Assembly (NCBI RefSeq): GCF_900176365.1
Contig: NZ_FWXY01000021.1
Span: forward strand, 1-64,000
Source: Desulfocicer vacuolatum DSM 3385
Lineage (GTDB): Bacteria > Desulfobacterota > Desulfobacteria > Desulfobacterales > Desulfobacteraceae
Direction of reading: 5' to 3'
DNA: 64,000 bases
The position numbers were made by a program, and so were the translations under genes. Below are positions 54,328 to 62,452 of the stretch, one piece after another (within the stretch, counting starts at the first letter, position 1; each line of letters starts with the position of its first letter). The notes beneath the pieces were generated by a model. It was not told the origin of the DNA. It did no database searches and worked only from the letters and a program-made list of their open reading frames with translations.

Positions 54328-54996
54328 GTGAAAACAGGTTCCATAAAATTTGCTCCCCAAAAGGGCAAAATATATAAAACCCCTGAAGGCATGATTTTGT
54401 GGGGAGGGGTTCTTCTCACCGTGGCGCTCATGGGCCTGATTATCTGGTTTGCCCTCACTGATCCCCCCAGGGCGGGCAATCTTTTGCTGGCCTTTGCGGC
54501 ACATATTTTCGGGGGACGGGCTGCGGGGATTGGGCTCTGTTTTATGGCGGGGTTTAACCTTGTATGGACCCTGCTGTACAATTTTTATCTTGAAATTCTC
54601 ATTGTCTGCCTGGCCTACTCTGTATTTATTCTCTCCATGAGTAACCACATTAAATTTAAGTGGGTGATGCAGATTTCCGTTGCCATGAAAAATAAAGCTG
54701 AAAAGCACAAGGATAAGATAGAAAAATATGGCTGGATCGGCCTGTTTCTTTTTGTCATGGTTCCGCTTCCGGTGACAGGACCTGTCACAGGTTCCATCAT
54801 GGGATATCTTCTTAACATCCATGTGGGGCGAAATTTCAGTGCTGTGTTTCTGGGAACCTTTGCTGCGATTTTTTTCTGGGTTATTTTTTTTGATTTTTTA
54901 GAACAGCATGTTCATGTGATTCAATATGTCATTATTGGCATTGTTTTGATTGTGCTTTTTTCCCACCTTAAAACCATTAAACGATGGCTTCAATGA
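54328..54996 (+). CDS. Small multidrug export-type membrane protein
   Basis: A 222-residue membrane protein; the start is GTG at 54328. Hydrophobic helices lie near 24-42, 52-70, 80-104, 138-160 and 170-215. The PLPVTGPVTGSIMGYLL segment and the KIEKYGWIGLFLFVMVPLP loop identify the Sm_multidrug_ex (PF06695) family. The transported compounds are unproven; the family name is not evidence of drug transport. A weak ribosome-binding region makes the start less certain. Confidence 0.8.
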   Translation: MKTGSIKFAPQKGKIYKTPEGMILWGGVLLTVALMGLIIWFALTDPPRAGNLLLAFAAHIFGGRAAGIGLCFMAGFNLVWTLLYNFYLEILIVCLAYSVFILSMSNHIKFKWVMQISVAMKNKAEKHKDKIEKYGWIGLFLFVMVPLPVTGPVTGSIMGYLLNIHVGRNFSAVFLGTFAAIFFWVIFFDFLEQHVHVIQYVIIGIVLIVLFSHLKTIKRWLQ

Positions 54997-55058
54997 GAAT
55001 ATAACCGCCACGGTCAAATTTCATTCTGATCCTGCTTTGCCCACAATGAATATTAAAA

Positions 55059-55180
55059 ATGGTATTATACCGCCGTCCCCCCGATGGGTAATGGGCCCGG
55101 ACCGGAACTGTAGACAGCTCAATTGTCCGGTTCCTATTGCCCATCGGGGGGGCGGCTTTGCTGAGGTTGCCTTGGAGGCT
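55059..55180. repeat. Palindromic repeat family A, copy 4
   Basis: The arms are CCCCCCGATGGGTAATGGG and CCTATTGCCCATCGGGGGG. The pair that is C-G in A1 and G-C in A2 is T-A here, so the stem is kept by compensating changes. The repeat overlaps the 3' end of lnt, whose last 15 codons lie within it. Confidence 0.8.
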
Positions 55181-56774
55181 GCCTTTTCATATAAAATTTT
55201 TTCCAGGGGCATGCGAAAATGAGCGCGGAAATAAGACAGACCCATGCAAACACATCGCCATGTGTGGTATAAAAACTCATTGAGCTGATACAGGGAACCT
55301 GCCGGGTCAGGGTGGTCTTTTCAAAAAGAGCTGTGGTGCCCGTGATGACGCCCCGGGGATCAATAAATCCGCTGATGCCGGTGTTGGCAGCCCTTGCAAC
55401 ACTTCTTCTGTTTTCCACAGCCCTGAACACAGCCATGGAAAAATGCTGTAGCGGCGCAGATGTGCGCCCGAACCAGGCGTCATTTGTCATGGTAACCAGA
55501 AGATCTGCCCCGTTTTTCACCACGGTTGCGGCAAGTTCAGGAAAGATAATTTCAAAGCAGATGAGCACACCGGCACGGCTGCCCTTGAATGCCAGGGGCT
55601 TTGCATTGGAAGATCCCGGTGAAAAATCCCCTGCCTGGGATGTCAATTTATCCAGAAACGTTAAATATTTACCAAAGGGAACATACTCACCAAAGGGTAC
55701 CAGATGGCTTTTATCGTAAAAATCACTGACAATGGCCCGGGGGGTGAGCATGTACGCCCGGTTAAAAAAATGAAAGTCATCCTCCCCCACAAGGGAAAAA
55801 GCAGGACTGCCAATGATAAACCATGCATTGCTTTGTCGGATGCATTGGTTTACCCCATGGGAGCTCTCTTCATCCCAGGTATAATAAAAGGGAAGGGCCG
55901 TTTCCGGCCATACGATCAAATCCCTTGGCCGGCTGGAAAGATTTGACCGGGAAAGTTCGCAATAGGTTGACACGGTGACGGTCTTATAAGCGTCATCCCA
56001 TTTTGCTGCCTGGGGAATATTGCCCTGGATTACTGATACAACCTGTTTGGGGGCATGGGCCATGGCGGTTTGCGTGGCGGTCATGCTTTTATGGCCATAG
56101 ATCATGATGCCGCCCAGGGTGGGCAGGAGCAACGCGGCCCAGGTAAATAAGGCGATTCTCCGGCTTTTTTTTATTTCAGGGGGATGTTGTTCATTGCCAC
56201 GGTGATGCCACGCCATGGCCAGGGTGGCATTGACCGCCACAATGATAAAGGAAACACCGTAGACGCCGGTGATGTCTGCCATCTGGATCAAATTTATATT
56301 CAGATACTGGGAATATCCTGTGAGGCCCCAGGGAAACCCGGTGAATATATTTGCCCTTGTGAATTCAAGTGCCACCCACAAAGAAGCTGCTTTAAGTGGC
56401 AGAAAGGCAGAAAAATGCGTGTCAAAACAATCCCGGGAAATGATCATACAAAAAAATGCCGGGTAAAGGGCCAGGTAGAACACCATCAAAATAAGGACCG
56501 GCATGGCAAGTAAAACAGGCAGGTTGCCATAAATGCGAAGGGTGGGCAATATCCAGTAAATTAAGGAGAAAAAGTGCCCCATACCCATGGCCAATCCCAT
56601 GCCAAATGCTTGGGCAGGAGATGTTCCCCTTATGGACAATAAAAGGGGTATCAGCGCCCCCCATGCCAGCCAGGACCATTGGGTGGCGGGAAAGGCAAGG
56701 GTCATGATAAAACCGCTTGTCAGTGCAGGAAAATAACGCAGCAATCGTTCTGGAAAAAAGTTAAAAAGGCTCAT
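55134..56774 (-). CDS. lnt: Apolipoprotein N-acyltransferase
   Basis: A 546-residue membrane enzyme; the start at 56774 (MSLFNFFPERLLRYFPALTS) fits the usual Lnt N-terminus. About seven helices fill the first 220 residues. The nitrilase-like catalytic domain shows WPETALPFYYTWDEES, a Glu-Lys-Cys triad context with SHLVPFGEYVPFGKYLT (Lys) and GVLICFEIIFPEL (Cys). It adds the third acyl chain to lipoproteins in the inner membrane. The tail MKRQPPRQPQQSRPPDGQ is largely encoded by repeat A4. It is 7 bases downstream of the sensor kinase gene. Confidence 0.92.
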   Translation of the reverse strand: MSLFNFFPERLLRYFPALTSGFIMTLAFPATQWSWLAWGALIPLLLSIRGTSPAQAFGMGLAMGMGHFFSLIYWILPTLRIYGNLPVLLAMPVLILMVFYLALYPAFFCMIISRDCFDTHFSAFLPLKAASLWVALEFTRANIFTGFPWGLTGYSQYLNINLIQMADITGVYGVSFIIVAVNATLAMAWHHRGNEQHPPEIKKSRRIALFTWAALLLPTLGGIMIYGHKSMTATQTAMAHAPKQVVSVIQGNIPQAAKWDDAYKTVTVSTYCELSRSNLSSRPRDLIVWPETALPFYYTWDEESSHGVNQCIRQSNAWFIIGSPAFSLVGEDDFHFFNRAYMLTPRAIVSDFYDKSHLVPFGEYVPFGKYLTFLDKLTSQAGDFSPGSSNAKPLAFKGSRAGVLICFEIIFPELAATVVKNGADLLVTMTNDAWFGRTSAPLQHFSMAVFRAVENRRSVARAANTGISGFIDPRGVITGTTALFEKTTLTRQVPCISSMSFYTTHGDVFAWVCLISALIFACPWKKFYMKRQPPRQPQQSRPPDGQ

Positions 56775-56781
56775 GGATAGG

Positions 56782-58347
56782 TTATGCTTGCTGCTTTTTT
56801 TCTGCCTGTGCAGGGGGATCATGGTCACACAGGGGGGTATTGTCTGTGGGAAGTGTAATGGTGAACAGGGCTCCGCCATGGGGTGCATTTGCGGCCTCCA
56901 AAAGACCGCCGTGCTCATGGATTGAGTCAGAACAGATGGTTAACCCCACACCCATGCCTAATTTTTTTTTGGTTGTGAAAAAGGGCACAAACAAATTGGG
57001 AAGCACATCCTCTTTAATGCCGGGACCGTTGTCCTGGAATTTAATAACAATTCTTTTCCGGTGACAGCGGGTCTGTATTTTTATTTCAAGGTTTCTGGGT
57101 TTTTCTGTTTCATGGACATTGTCATCGGCCATGGCCTCCATGGAGTTGTTGATCAAATTGATGAACACATGGCTGAGGAGCTGGGAGGATGCAAATATAT
57201 ACGGCATGTTCGGTTCAAGATCCAGCTGGATGGTTCCCCCCACCTTTGCCACCTGGGTGTTAAAAAGGGAAAAGGTGTTGGATATGACCCGGTTGAGATT
57301 AATGTGGGACTTTTCAAGCCCGCTGGGGCGGTTCAGATCCATGAGGTTTTTTACGGTTTTTTTAATGGATTGAAGTCCTGTTTCAATACTTTCAAGCTCT
57401 TCAAGGCTTTCACTTTCCTGTGGTACGTCATCCTTCATCAGTTCCACCAGGGAAAAAATACCCTGGAGTGGTGAGTTGATCTCATGGGCAACGGTGGTGG
57501 CAAGCTGACCGGCAGCGGCAAATCGTTCTGTTTTTACCAGTCGTTTATTCATCTCCATCAATTCTGCAGTGCGCTTTCTGACGGCCTCTTCAAGCTCGTT
57601 TCTTAAGACGGTGATTTCCTGTAATCGCTGGGTCATGCGGTTAAAATTCCTGGCAAGCTGACCAAGTTCGTCCTTGGAAGTTACCTCTATATTGGTTTTC
57701 AAGTCCCCTTCTCCCACCCGCCGGGTACCCTCTGTCAGGCTTTTAAGGGGACGGGTCAGGCCATGGGTCAGTATCATCAAGGCCACTGCCATGGCAATGG
57801 CGCCCAGCAATCCGGTAATCCATATCAAAGGTTTTATGCGCTGGGCTGCCCCGAAAAATTCTTTCTGGGGATCTGTGGCAATGATAAACCATTGCCAGGG
57901 TTCAAAATATCCATAAAATGCAAGATTGTAGCCCTGATCCGAGCGGTAGGTAAGTGTGCCTCTTTTTTCCTTTAATTGTTGAAACCAGCTTTCATCGGAG
58001 ACATTATATCCCACCAATGAAGAATTGGGATTGAAAACAATGTGCCCTTGCTTGTCCACAGCAAAAATATAGCCTTCTTTTCCCACCCCAATGGTGCGGA
58101 TTTGTTTTTCTGCATCCATTTGGGCTTTTAGCACGCTGGCAGGGATGCCTTCCAGATCGTAGCTTTTTAGATTTTGATCTTGTTGTTCAGCAATGTGAAT
58201 GGCTTCGGACAGGCGGGTTTCAAGCCATGTGGTTGCCAGGGTTGTCAGGGCTTTTGAGGTAAAATGGGAGTGGATAAGTCCCATGAGGATGACTATAAGA
58301 AGTCCTATGGGCAGAAGGGTCAGGAGAATTTTATAATAAATTTTCAT
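56782..58347 (-). CDS. Membrane sensor histidine kinase (Cache-HAMP-HisKA-HATPase)
   Basis: A 521-residue protein. A first membrane helix is at about 7-26, a periplasmic Cache sensor follows (GYIFAVDKQGHIVFNPNSSL, then WFIIATDPQKEFF), and a second helix is at about 178-198. The HAMP domain follows (LTRPLKSLTEGTRRVGEGDL), then a coiled coil. The phosphorylated histidine is in VAHEINSPLQG near residue 290. The ATPase N, G1 and G2 boxes (NSMEAMAD, FQDNGPGIKEDVL, GMGVGLTICSDS) are intact. No response regulator is adjacent. The ligand is unknown. Confidence 0.92.
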   Translation of the reverse strand: MKIYYKILLTLLPIGLLIVILMGLIHSHFTSKALTTLATTWLETRLSEAIHIAEQQDQNLKSYDLEGIPASVLKAQMDAEKQIRTIGVGKEGYIFAVDKQGHIVFNPNSSLVGYNVSDESWFQQLKEKRGTLTYRSDQGYNLAFYGYFEPWQWFIIATDPQKEFFGAAQRIKPLIWITGLLGAIAMAVALMILTHGLTRPLKSLTEGTRRVGEGDLKTNIEVTSKDELGQLARNFNRMTQRLQEITVLRNELEEAVRKRTAELMEMNKRLVKTERFAAAGQLATTVAHEINSPLQGIFSLVELMKDDVPQESESLEELESIETGLQSIKKTVKNLMDLNRPSGLEKSHINLNRVISNTFSLFNTQVAKVGGTIQLDLEPNMPYIFASSQLLSHVFINLINNSMEAMADDNVHETEKPRNLEIKIQTRCHRKRIVIKFQDNGPGIKEDVLPNLFVPFFTTKKKLGMGVGLTICSDSIHEHGGLLEAANAPHGGALFTITLPTDNTPLCDHDPPAQAEKKQQA

Positions 58348-58521
58348 TGTATTGTTGTTTTCTCCTTATTTTAGCATGGTGATGCACCATGAAATGTATC
58401 TGAAATAACAGCTCCGGGTAACAAGTCTTAATAGACACTAAAAACATACCGTTGACGGTGTGTCAATCTTTATTCAACGGCTCATGTGGCGGTGGGGGGA
58501 TGACGTTGGGATGAAGCTCCA

Positions 58522-58561
58522 TAATAAAAAAGGGTTTGCATAAAAAAATATGCAAACCCTT
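58522..58561 (-). terminator. Intrinsic terminator downstream of the tRNA
   Basis: The minus-strand hairpin AAGGGTTTGCAT / ATGCAAACCCTT (58530-58541 with 58550-58561) is followed by a T-run. It lies nine bases after the tRNA 3' end. Confidence 0.85.
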
Positions 58562-58569
58562 GAATTCTG

Positions 58570-58645
58570 TGGTAGGCACGAGCAGGCTTGAACTGCTGAC
58601 TTCTACCGTGTCGAGGTAGCGCTCTACCAACTGAGCTACGCGCCT
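58570..58645 (-). tRNA. tRNA-Val-like (GAC anticodon) with C33
   Basis: The 76-nt cloverleaf folds fully: acceptor AGGCGCG/CGTGCCT, D arm GCTC/GAGC, anticodon stem CTACC/GGTAG, T stem AGCAG/CTGCT with loop TTCAAGC, and an encoded CCA end. The seven-base loop TCGACAC gives anticodon GAC (valine). Position 33 is C, where almost all tRNAs have U. Discriminator A73 fits valine. It has an intrinsic terminator downstream. The C33 raises the question whether it is fully functional. Confidence 0.85.
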
Positions 58646-58719
58646 TTATGGAAAAAGATAATTATCACCATATCCCAGTCCTGTCAATACTCAATTGCGG
58701 TGACATGTTAATTTTTTTA

Positions 58720-58815
58720 GGGTCGTTTGTCATCCCCGTCGGGGGGCGGCGGTATAATACCATTTGGCTCCGCGTTTACGACCCTATATTTTTTGTGTCC
58801 CACAGGACATGCCCG
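58720..58815. repeat. Repeat family A, partial copy 5
   Basis: Only the right half of the family A core is present (CCCCGTCGGGGGGCGGC), with the tail TATAATACCATTTGGCTCCG and ACAGGACATGCCCG shared with copy A3. AGGGTCGT and ACGACCCT form a new short stem around it. It borders the stop of the next gene. Confidence 0.7.
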
Positions 58816-60054
58816 TTATTCGGAAATGAAGGCCCCTTCAATGTCTTTGGTTTCAACGGGCTGTGCACCATCCTGGGGTATGAATCTGATGGTCAAAGAG
58901 CGGTCCGTGACATTGGAAAGGCTTAAGTTAAAAGAATCAAAGGTCTGCACCATCAGGGCATCAGCCAGTTTTCTGCCGTTACCCTGGTAGATAATATCCA
59001 CAACGGCATTGTCCGAACTCAGCTCCTTTGTTTGAATATCTTTAATGCCGGACATGGTATTTAAAATTTTTCTGAGCATGATGAAACTGGACAGATAGTC
59101 ATCCCCTTCAATGCGGGTTTCAATGGTCTGGGGGCCCAGTGCTTTTCCGGACCATGCAGCATCCAGCCGGGATAAAAGCGTTTCTGCCGCCAGGGTTCCC
59201 GACTGTGTAAGGCTATCCTCTATACCTGTCTGGCTGAAATCACTTTTTACCACCGCATCGGTGGTAAAGGAGGTGAGCCTTTTTCCCGAGCTCACCTGGA
59301 AGGCCTCCAGGGCCACTGTGGATTTATAGGCTTTTTCTTCACCCATGACATTGGAGGCTTCCCGGGCCATGGCCTTGGCCATGATCATCACATCGGCGTT
59401 GAGCTGTGCGGCCATACCCAATGCGGCATCGGCATCATGGATAAAATTAAAGGTAATGCCCAGGGAGCGAACCTGCTCTGAAGGGGGCTGGGCCATGCTC
59501 ATGTAGTTTTTGCCGGCCAGCACTTTTTTAAAAGCATCCTGGGCAAGGGATTGAAAGGGCAGGGGGTTGTTGCCCCACCAGTAGCGGGGCAAAATTTCGC
59601 CTGGTACCTGTTCGGACATGAAAATTAAAATCCGGGGCAGGTTCTTTCCTGTTTTTTCTGTTTGGTATCTTGAAAAAAGGGCGTTCAAGGTTGCACCGTT
59701 AAGGGTTGATTCCACAGCAACAATATACTGTTTTCCTTTTTTGATTTCCCCTAACACTTTGTAGGTGACGATATGGTCCTGGGCAGATCCTGTGAGTACA
59801 TTGGCCAGAAGGGGCAGGCTGGAGGAAATTTCCGGGGGGGGGATCATGGCAAGAATGGCCTGGGATACGGCGGCATCCATGGCATCTGCAATGGCGCGCT
59901 TTTTTGCCTTGGAGATGTTATCTCCTGAAATGGCGTGTTTACCAAGGGAAATCACTGTGGGATTTTCCCGGGCCAAAGCTGCTGTGTGGCAAAAACAGGT
60001 TAATAAAAAAAACAGGCCTGTGGCTGCCATGGCAGCAGGTTTAAATCTGTTCAT
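58816..60054 (-). CDS. Exported protein with FlgT-like N-terminal domain
   Basis: A 412-residue protein; the ATG at 60054 is preceded by GGAGGAGAA. A Sec-type signal (about 1-29, FFLLTCFCHTAALA) is cut near ARE. The mature N-terminus, KAKKRAIADAMDAAVSQAIL, resembles the FlgT_N/LPP20 repeat used in periplasmic flagellar or lipoprotein assembly. The rest has weak repeats with LNADVMIMAKAMAREAS, and the last 100 residues look beta-rich. No flagellar genes are in the window. A periplasmic role is likely; the function is unknown. Confidence 0.65.
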   Translation of the reverse strand: MNRFKPAAMAATGLFFLLTCFCHTAALARENPTVISLGKHAISGDNISKAKKRAIADAMDAAVSQAILAMIPPPEISSSLPLLANVLTGSAQDHIVTYKVLGEIKKGKQYIVAVESTLNGATLNALFSRYQTEKTGKNLPRILIFMSEQVPGEILPRYWWGNNPLPFQSLAQDAFKKVLAGKNYMSMAQPPSEQVRSLGITFNFIHDADAALGMAAQLNADVMIMAKAMAREASNVMGEEKAYKSTVALEAFQVSSGKRLTSFTTDAVVKSDFSQTGIEDSLTQSGTLAAETLLSRLDAAWSGKALGPQTIETRIEGDDYLSSFIMLRKILNTMSGIKDIQTKELSSDNAVVDIIYQGNGRKLADALMVQTFDSFNLSLSNVTDRSLTIRFIPQDGAQPVETKDIEGAFISE

Positions 60055-60134
60055 TTCTCCTCCTGATAAAGGGTGTACAGATGCGATGATACCATTTGAC
60101 ATGGCGTGGAGGGTGCCAGCCGAATATTTAGCAC

Positions 60135-61118
60135 CTAAACATTTCTGGCAATGGCATAATCTGCAATTAGCATCATGGTATCCATGGCCTGGCAGGGGGT
60201 AAATACCCCAAGGCTTTGCTTGGCCAGGTCTATATGGTGAGCGGCTTTTTGTTCGGTATATTCAATGCCTTTATATTGATGAAGTTGTTTTTGAAGTGTA
60301 TTGAAGTCCTTTTCATCAAAATCAGGATCGGCAATGACATTGAGCATCCAGGTGCGATCCCTTTCAGGTGCATTTTCAAGGGCTTTAATCAGGGGAAGGG
60401 TCAGTTTGCCCTCCCGGATATCTGCGCCGGGATTTTTACCGAGGGTTTCTGCCTTGGCTGTGTAATCCAGGAGATCATCCGCCATCTGAAAAGCCACCCC
60501 CAGGTGGTAGCCAAAGGCATCCAGGGCTGCTTCTTTTTTATTTCCTGCCCGGGCCAGTATGCCCCCGCTTTTGCAGGCCCCCTGGAGTAGAACAGCGGTT
60601 TTTCGCTGGATAACAGTCATGTACTGTGCTTCGGTGAGACGGGCATTGCCCTTTTGTTCCATCTGCTCAATTTCACCCTGGGACATCTCTTCTGTGATGT
60701 TTGCCATTACGGCAATGATGTCCGGCAGGCCGGTTTTTGCCGCAAGGGACAGGGACCGGGCCAGGAGAAAATCTCCGGTGAGCACCACTTTGGGGCGACT
60801 CCATTGGGTGTGGGCAGCCGGTTTTCCCCTCCTTAAATCCGCCTCATCCACCACATCATCATGGAGCAGAGTTGCGGCATGGAGATATTCAAATATGGTG
60901 GAAAAACCAATTGTATCATTCCCCCGGTAACCGCACAGGCGGGCGCTTAAAATCATTAAAAGGGGTCTGATGCGCTTGCCGCCGCTGAATAACAGATGGC
61001 CTGCTATCTCTTTTACCAGGGGAAGATTGGGGGTCAGGTTCCCATGGAGCGCAGTTTCAATGTCAATGAGATCTTGTTCCACCAGCGATATCAGTCTGCG
61101 CTTCAACTCCTGTTTCAT
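60135..61118 (-). CDS. ispB: Polyprenyl (octaprenyl-type) diphosphate synthase
   Basis: A 327-residue trans-prenyltransferase. The first aspartate-rich motif reads LLHDDVVDEADLRRGKPAAH and the second ADDLLDYTAKAETLGKNPG, both intact for Mg-diphosphate binding. GGKRIRPLLMILSARL precedes the first. It condenses isopentenyl diphosphate onto an allylic starter to make the long side chain of menaquinone or an equivalent. Chain length is not predictable with certainty. Its start overlaps the rimO stop by four bases, and it lies at the end of the htpG-rimO-ispB unit. Confidence 0.9.
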   Translation of the reverse strand: MKQELKRRLISLVEQDLIDIETALHGNLTPNLPLVKEIAGHLLFSGGKRIRPLLMILSARLCGYRGNDTIGFSTIFEYLHAATLLHDDVVDEADLRRGKPAAHTQWSRPKVVLTGDFLLARSLSLAAKTGLPDIIAVMANITEEMSQGEIEQMEQKGNARLTEAQYMTVIQRKTAVLLQGACKSGGILARAGNKKEAALDAFGYHLGVAFQMADDLLDYTAKAETLGKNPGADIREGKLTLPLIKALENAPERDRTWMLNVIADPDFDEKDFNTLQKQLHQYKGIEYTEQKAAHHIDLAKQSLGVFTPCQAMDTMMLIADYAIARNV

Positions 61119-62452
61119 ATATTTTCTCCTGACAGGTCATATTCATGGGTTTCTGTAATCTTTACATCAGCAAAGGTACCGATTTCAAGTCCTGATCCAT
61201 AAATAAATGTAATACCGTCCACTTCAGGGGCCTGGAACTGTGTCCTGCCAAGGTAAATGCCGTCATCGGGATTTTCCTCCACCAGCACCGGAATGGTCTT
61301 GCCCAGGTACTTCTGGTTGATGGTTTCGGAAATTTCTGCCTGGCGGGCCATGACGGTGTCGTGGCGCTCCTCCCTGATATGTTCCGGTACATGGTTTTTC
61401 AAATGATGGGAAGCAATATCCTCGGAATCGGAATAGGGAAATACCCCCAGGTGGTCAAATTGAATATCTTCAACAAATTTCATCAGGGTGTTAAATTCTG
61501 ATTCTGTTTCCCCGGGAAATCCGGTGATGAGGGTGGTCCTTAAAACAGCCCGGGGATCCATGGAACGGATGGTTTCAAACAGGGTGTAAAGATCCTCCAT
61601 GGTATAATTGCGGCCCATGCGTTTAAGGGTGCGGGAATCGGCATGCTGTACGGGAATATCGTAGTAACTGCAGATATTTTTATTTTCAGCAATGGCTTTG
61701 ATAACACTTTTATCAATGGAGGAGGGGTGGGTGTAAAGAAGGCGTATCCAGGTGGGGTGTTTTTTTTCAATTCCAGCCACCTTTTGGGATACCGCACTTA
61801 ATAGATGACTTAAAGGGACGGGGGGAGTAAAATCCAGGCCGTAATCTGTGGTGTTTTCCCCCACCAGAACGATTTCATTCACCCCTTGGGACACCAATGT
61901 GGCGGTTTCTTTTACCACACTGTCCACCGGCCGGCTTCGCTGTATTCCCCGGAGGGTGGGAATGATGCAATAGGTGCATTTACGATTACATCCTTCAGAC
62001 ACCTTGACATAGGCCATGTAATCCTGGGTGATCTTCCGGGGCAGGGGAAGCCCCTGGAGTTCCCGGGCGCAGGGATCGGGCAGCAGAGTCAGTACTGATT
62101 TTGAGCTATCCTCAACCGCCTCAACAATGGCATCACACGCCCCGGTGCCAAGAAAGGCATCCACCTCGGGCAGGGCGTCTGTCAGGGTGTCATCACGGAA
62201 ACGTTCCGGCAGACATCCGGTGACCACCAGACGTCTGCAGGAACCCTCTTTTTTGTATTGAGCCATGTCAAGGATGGTGTCAATGGCCTCGGCCGAAGCC
62301 GCTGCAATGAACCCACAGGTGTTGACAATGATCACCTCGGCCCCGGAGGGGTCCGAGGTGATATCATGGCCCCGGGATGCCAGCCGACCCAGCATGACTT
62401 CGCTGTCCACCTGGTTTCGGCAGCATCCCAGTGTTTCAAGATAGATGATCAT
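61115..62452 (-). CDS. rimO: Ribosomal protein S12 methylthiotransferase
   Basis: A 445-residue radical SAM enzyme. The N-terminal MTTase domain has [11 protein letters not shown] (a CPKN-type site with C for P), NTCGF and TGCLPER as cluster ligands. The radical SAM motif CNRKCTYC follows near residue 150. A TRAM-like C-terminal domain ends with [14 protein letters not shown]. RimO adds a methylthio group to an aspartate of ribosomal protein S12. The start overlaps the htpG stop by four bases (ATGA). Confidence 0.93.
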   Translation of the reverse strand: MIIYLETLGCCRNQVDSEVMLGRLASRGHDITSDPSGAEVIIVNTCGFIAAASAEAIDTILDMAQYKKEGSCRRLVVTGCLPERFRDDTLTDALPEVDAFLGTGACDAIVEAVEDSSKSVLTLLPDPCARELQGLPLPRKITQDYMAYVKVSEGCNRKCTYCIIPTLRGIQRSRPVDSVVKETATLVSQGVNEIVLVGENTTDYGLDFTPPVPLSHLLSAVSQKVAGIEKKHPTWIRLLYTHPSSIDKSVIKAIAENKNICSYYDIPVQHADSRTLKRMGRNYTMEDLYTLFETIRSMDPRAVLRTTLITGFPGETESEFNTLMKFVEDIQFDHLGVFPYSDSEDIASHHLKNHVPEHIREERHDTVMARQAEISETINQKYLGKTIPVLVEENPDDGIYLGRTQFQAPEVDGITFIYGSGLEIGTFADVKITETHEYDLSGENI

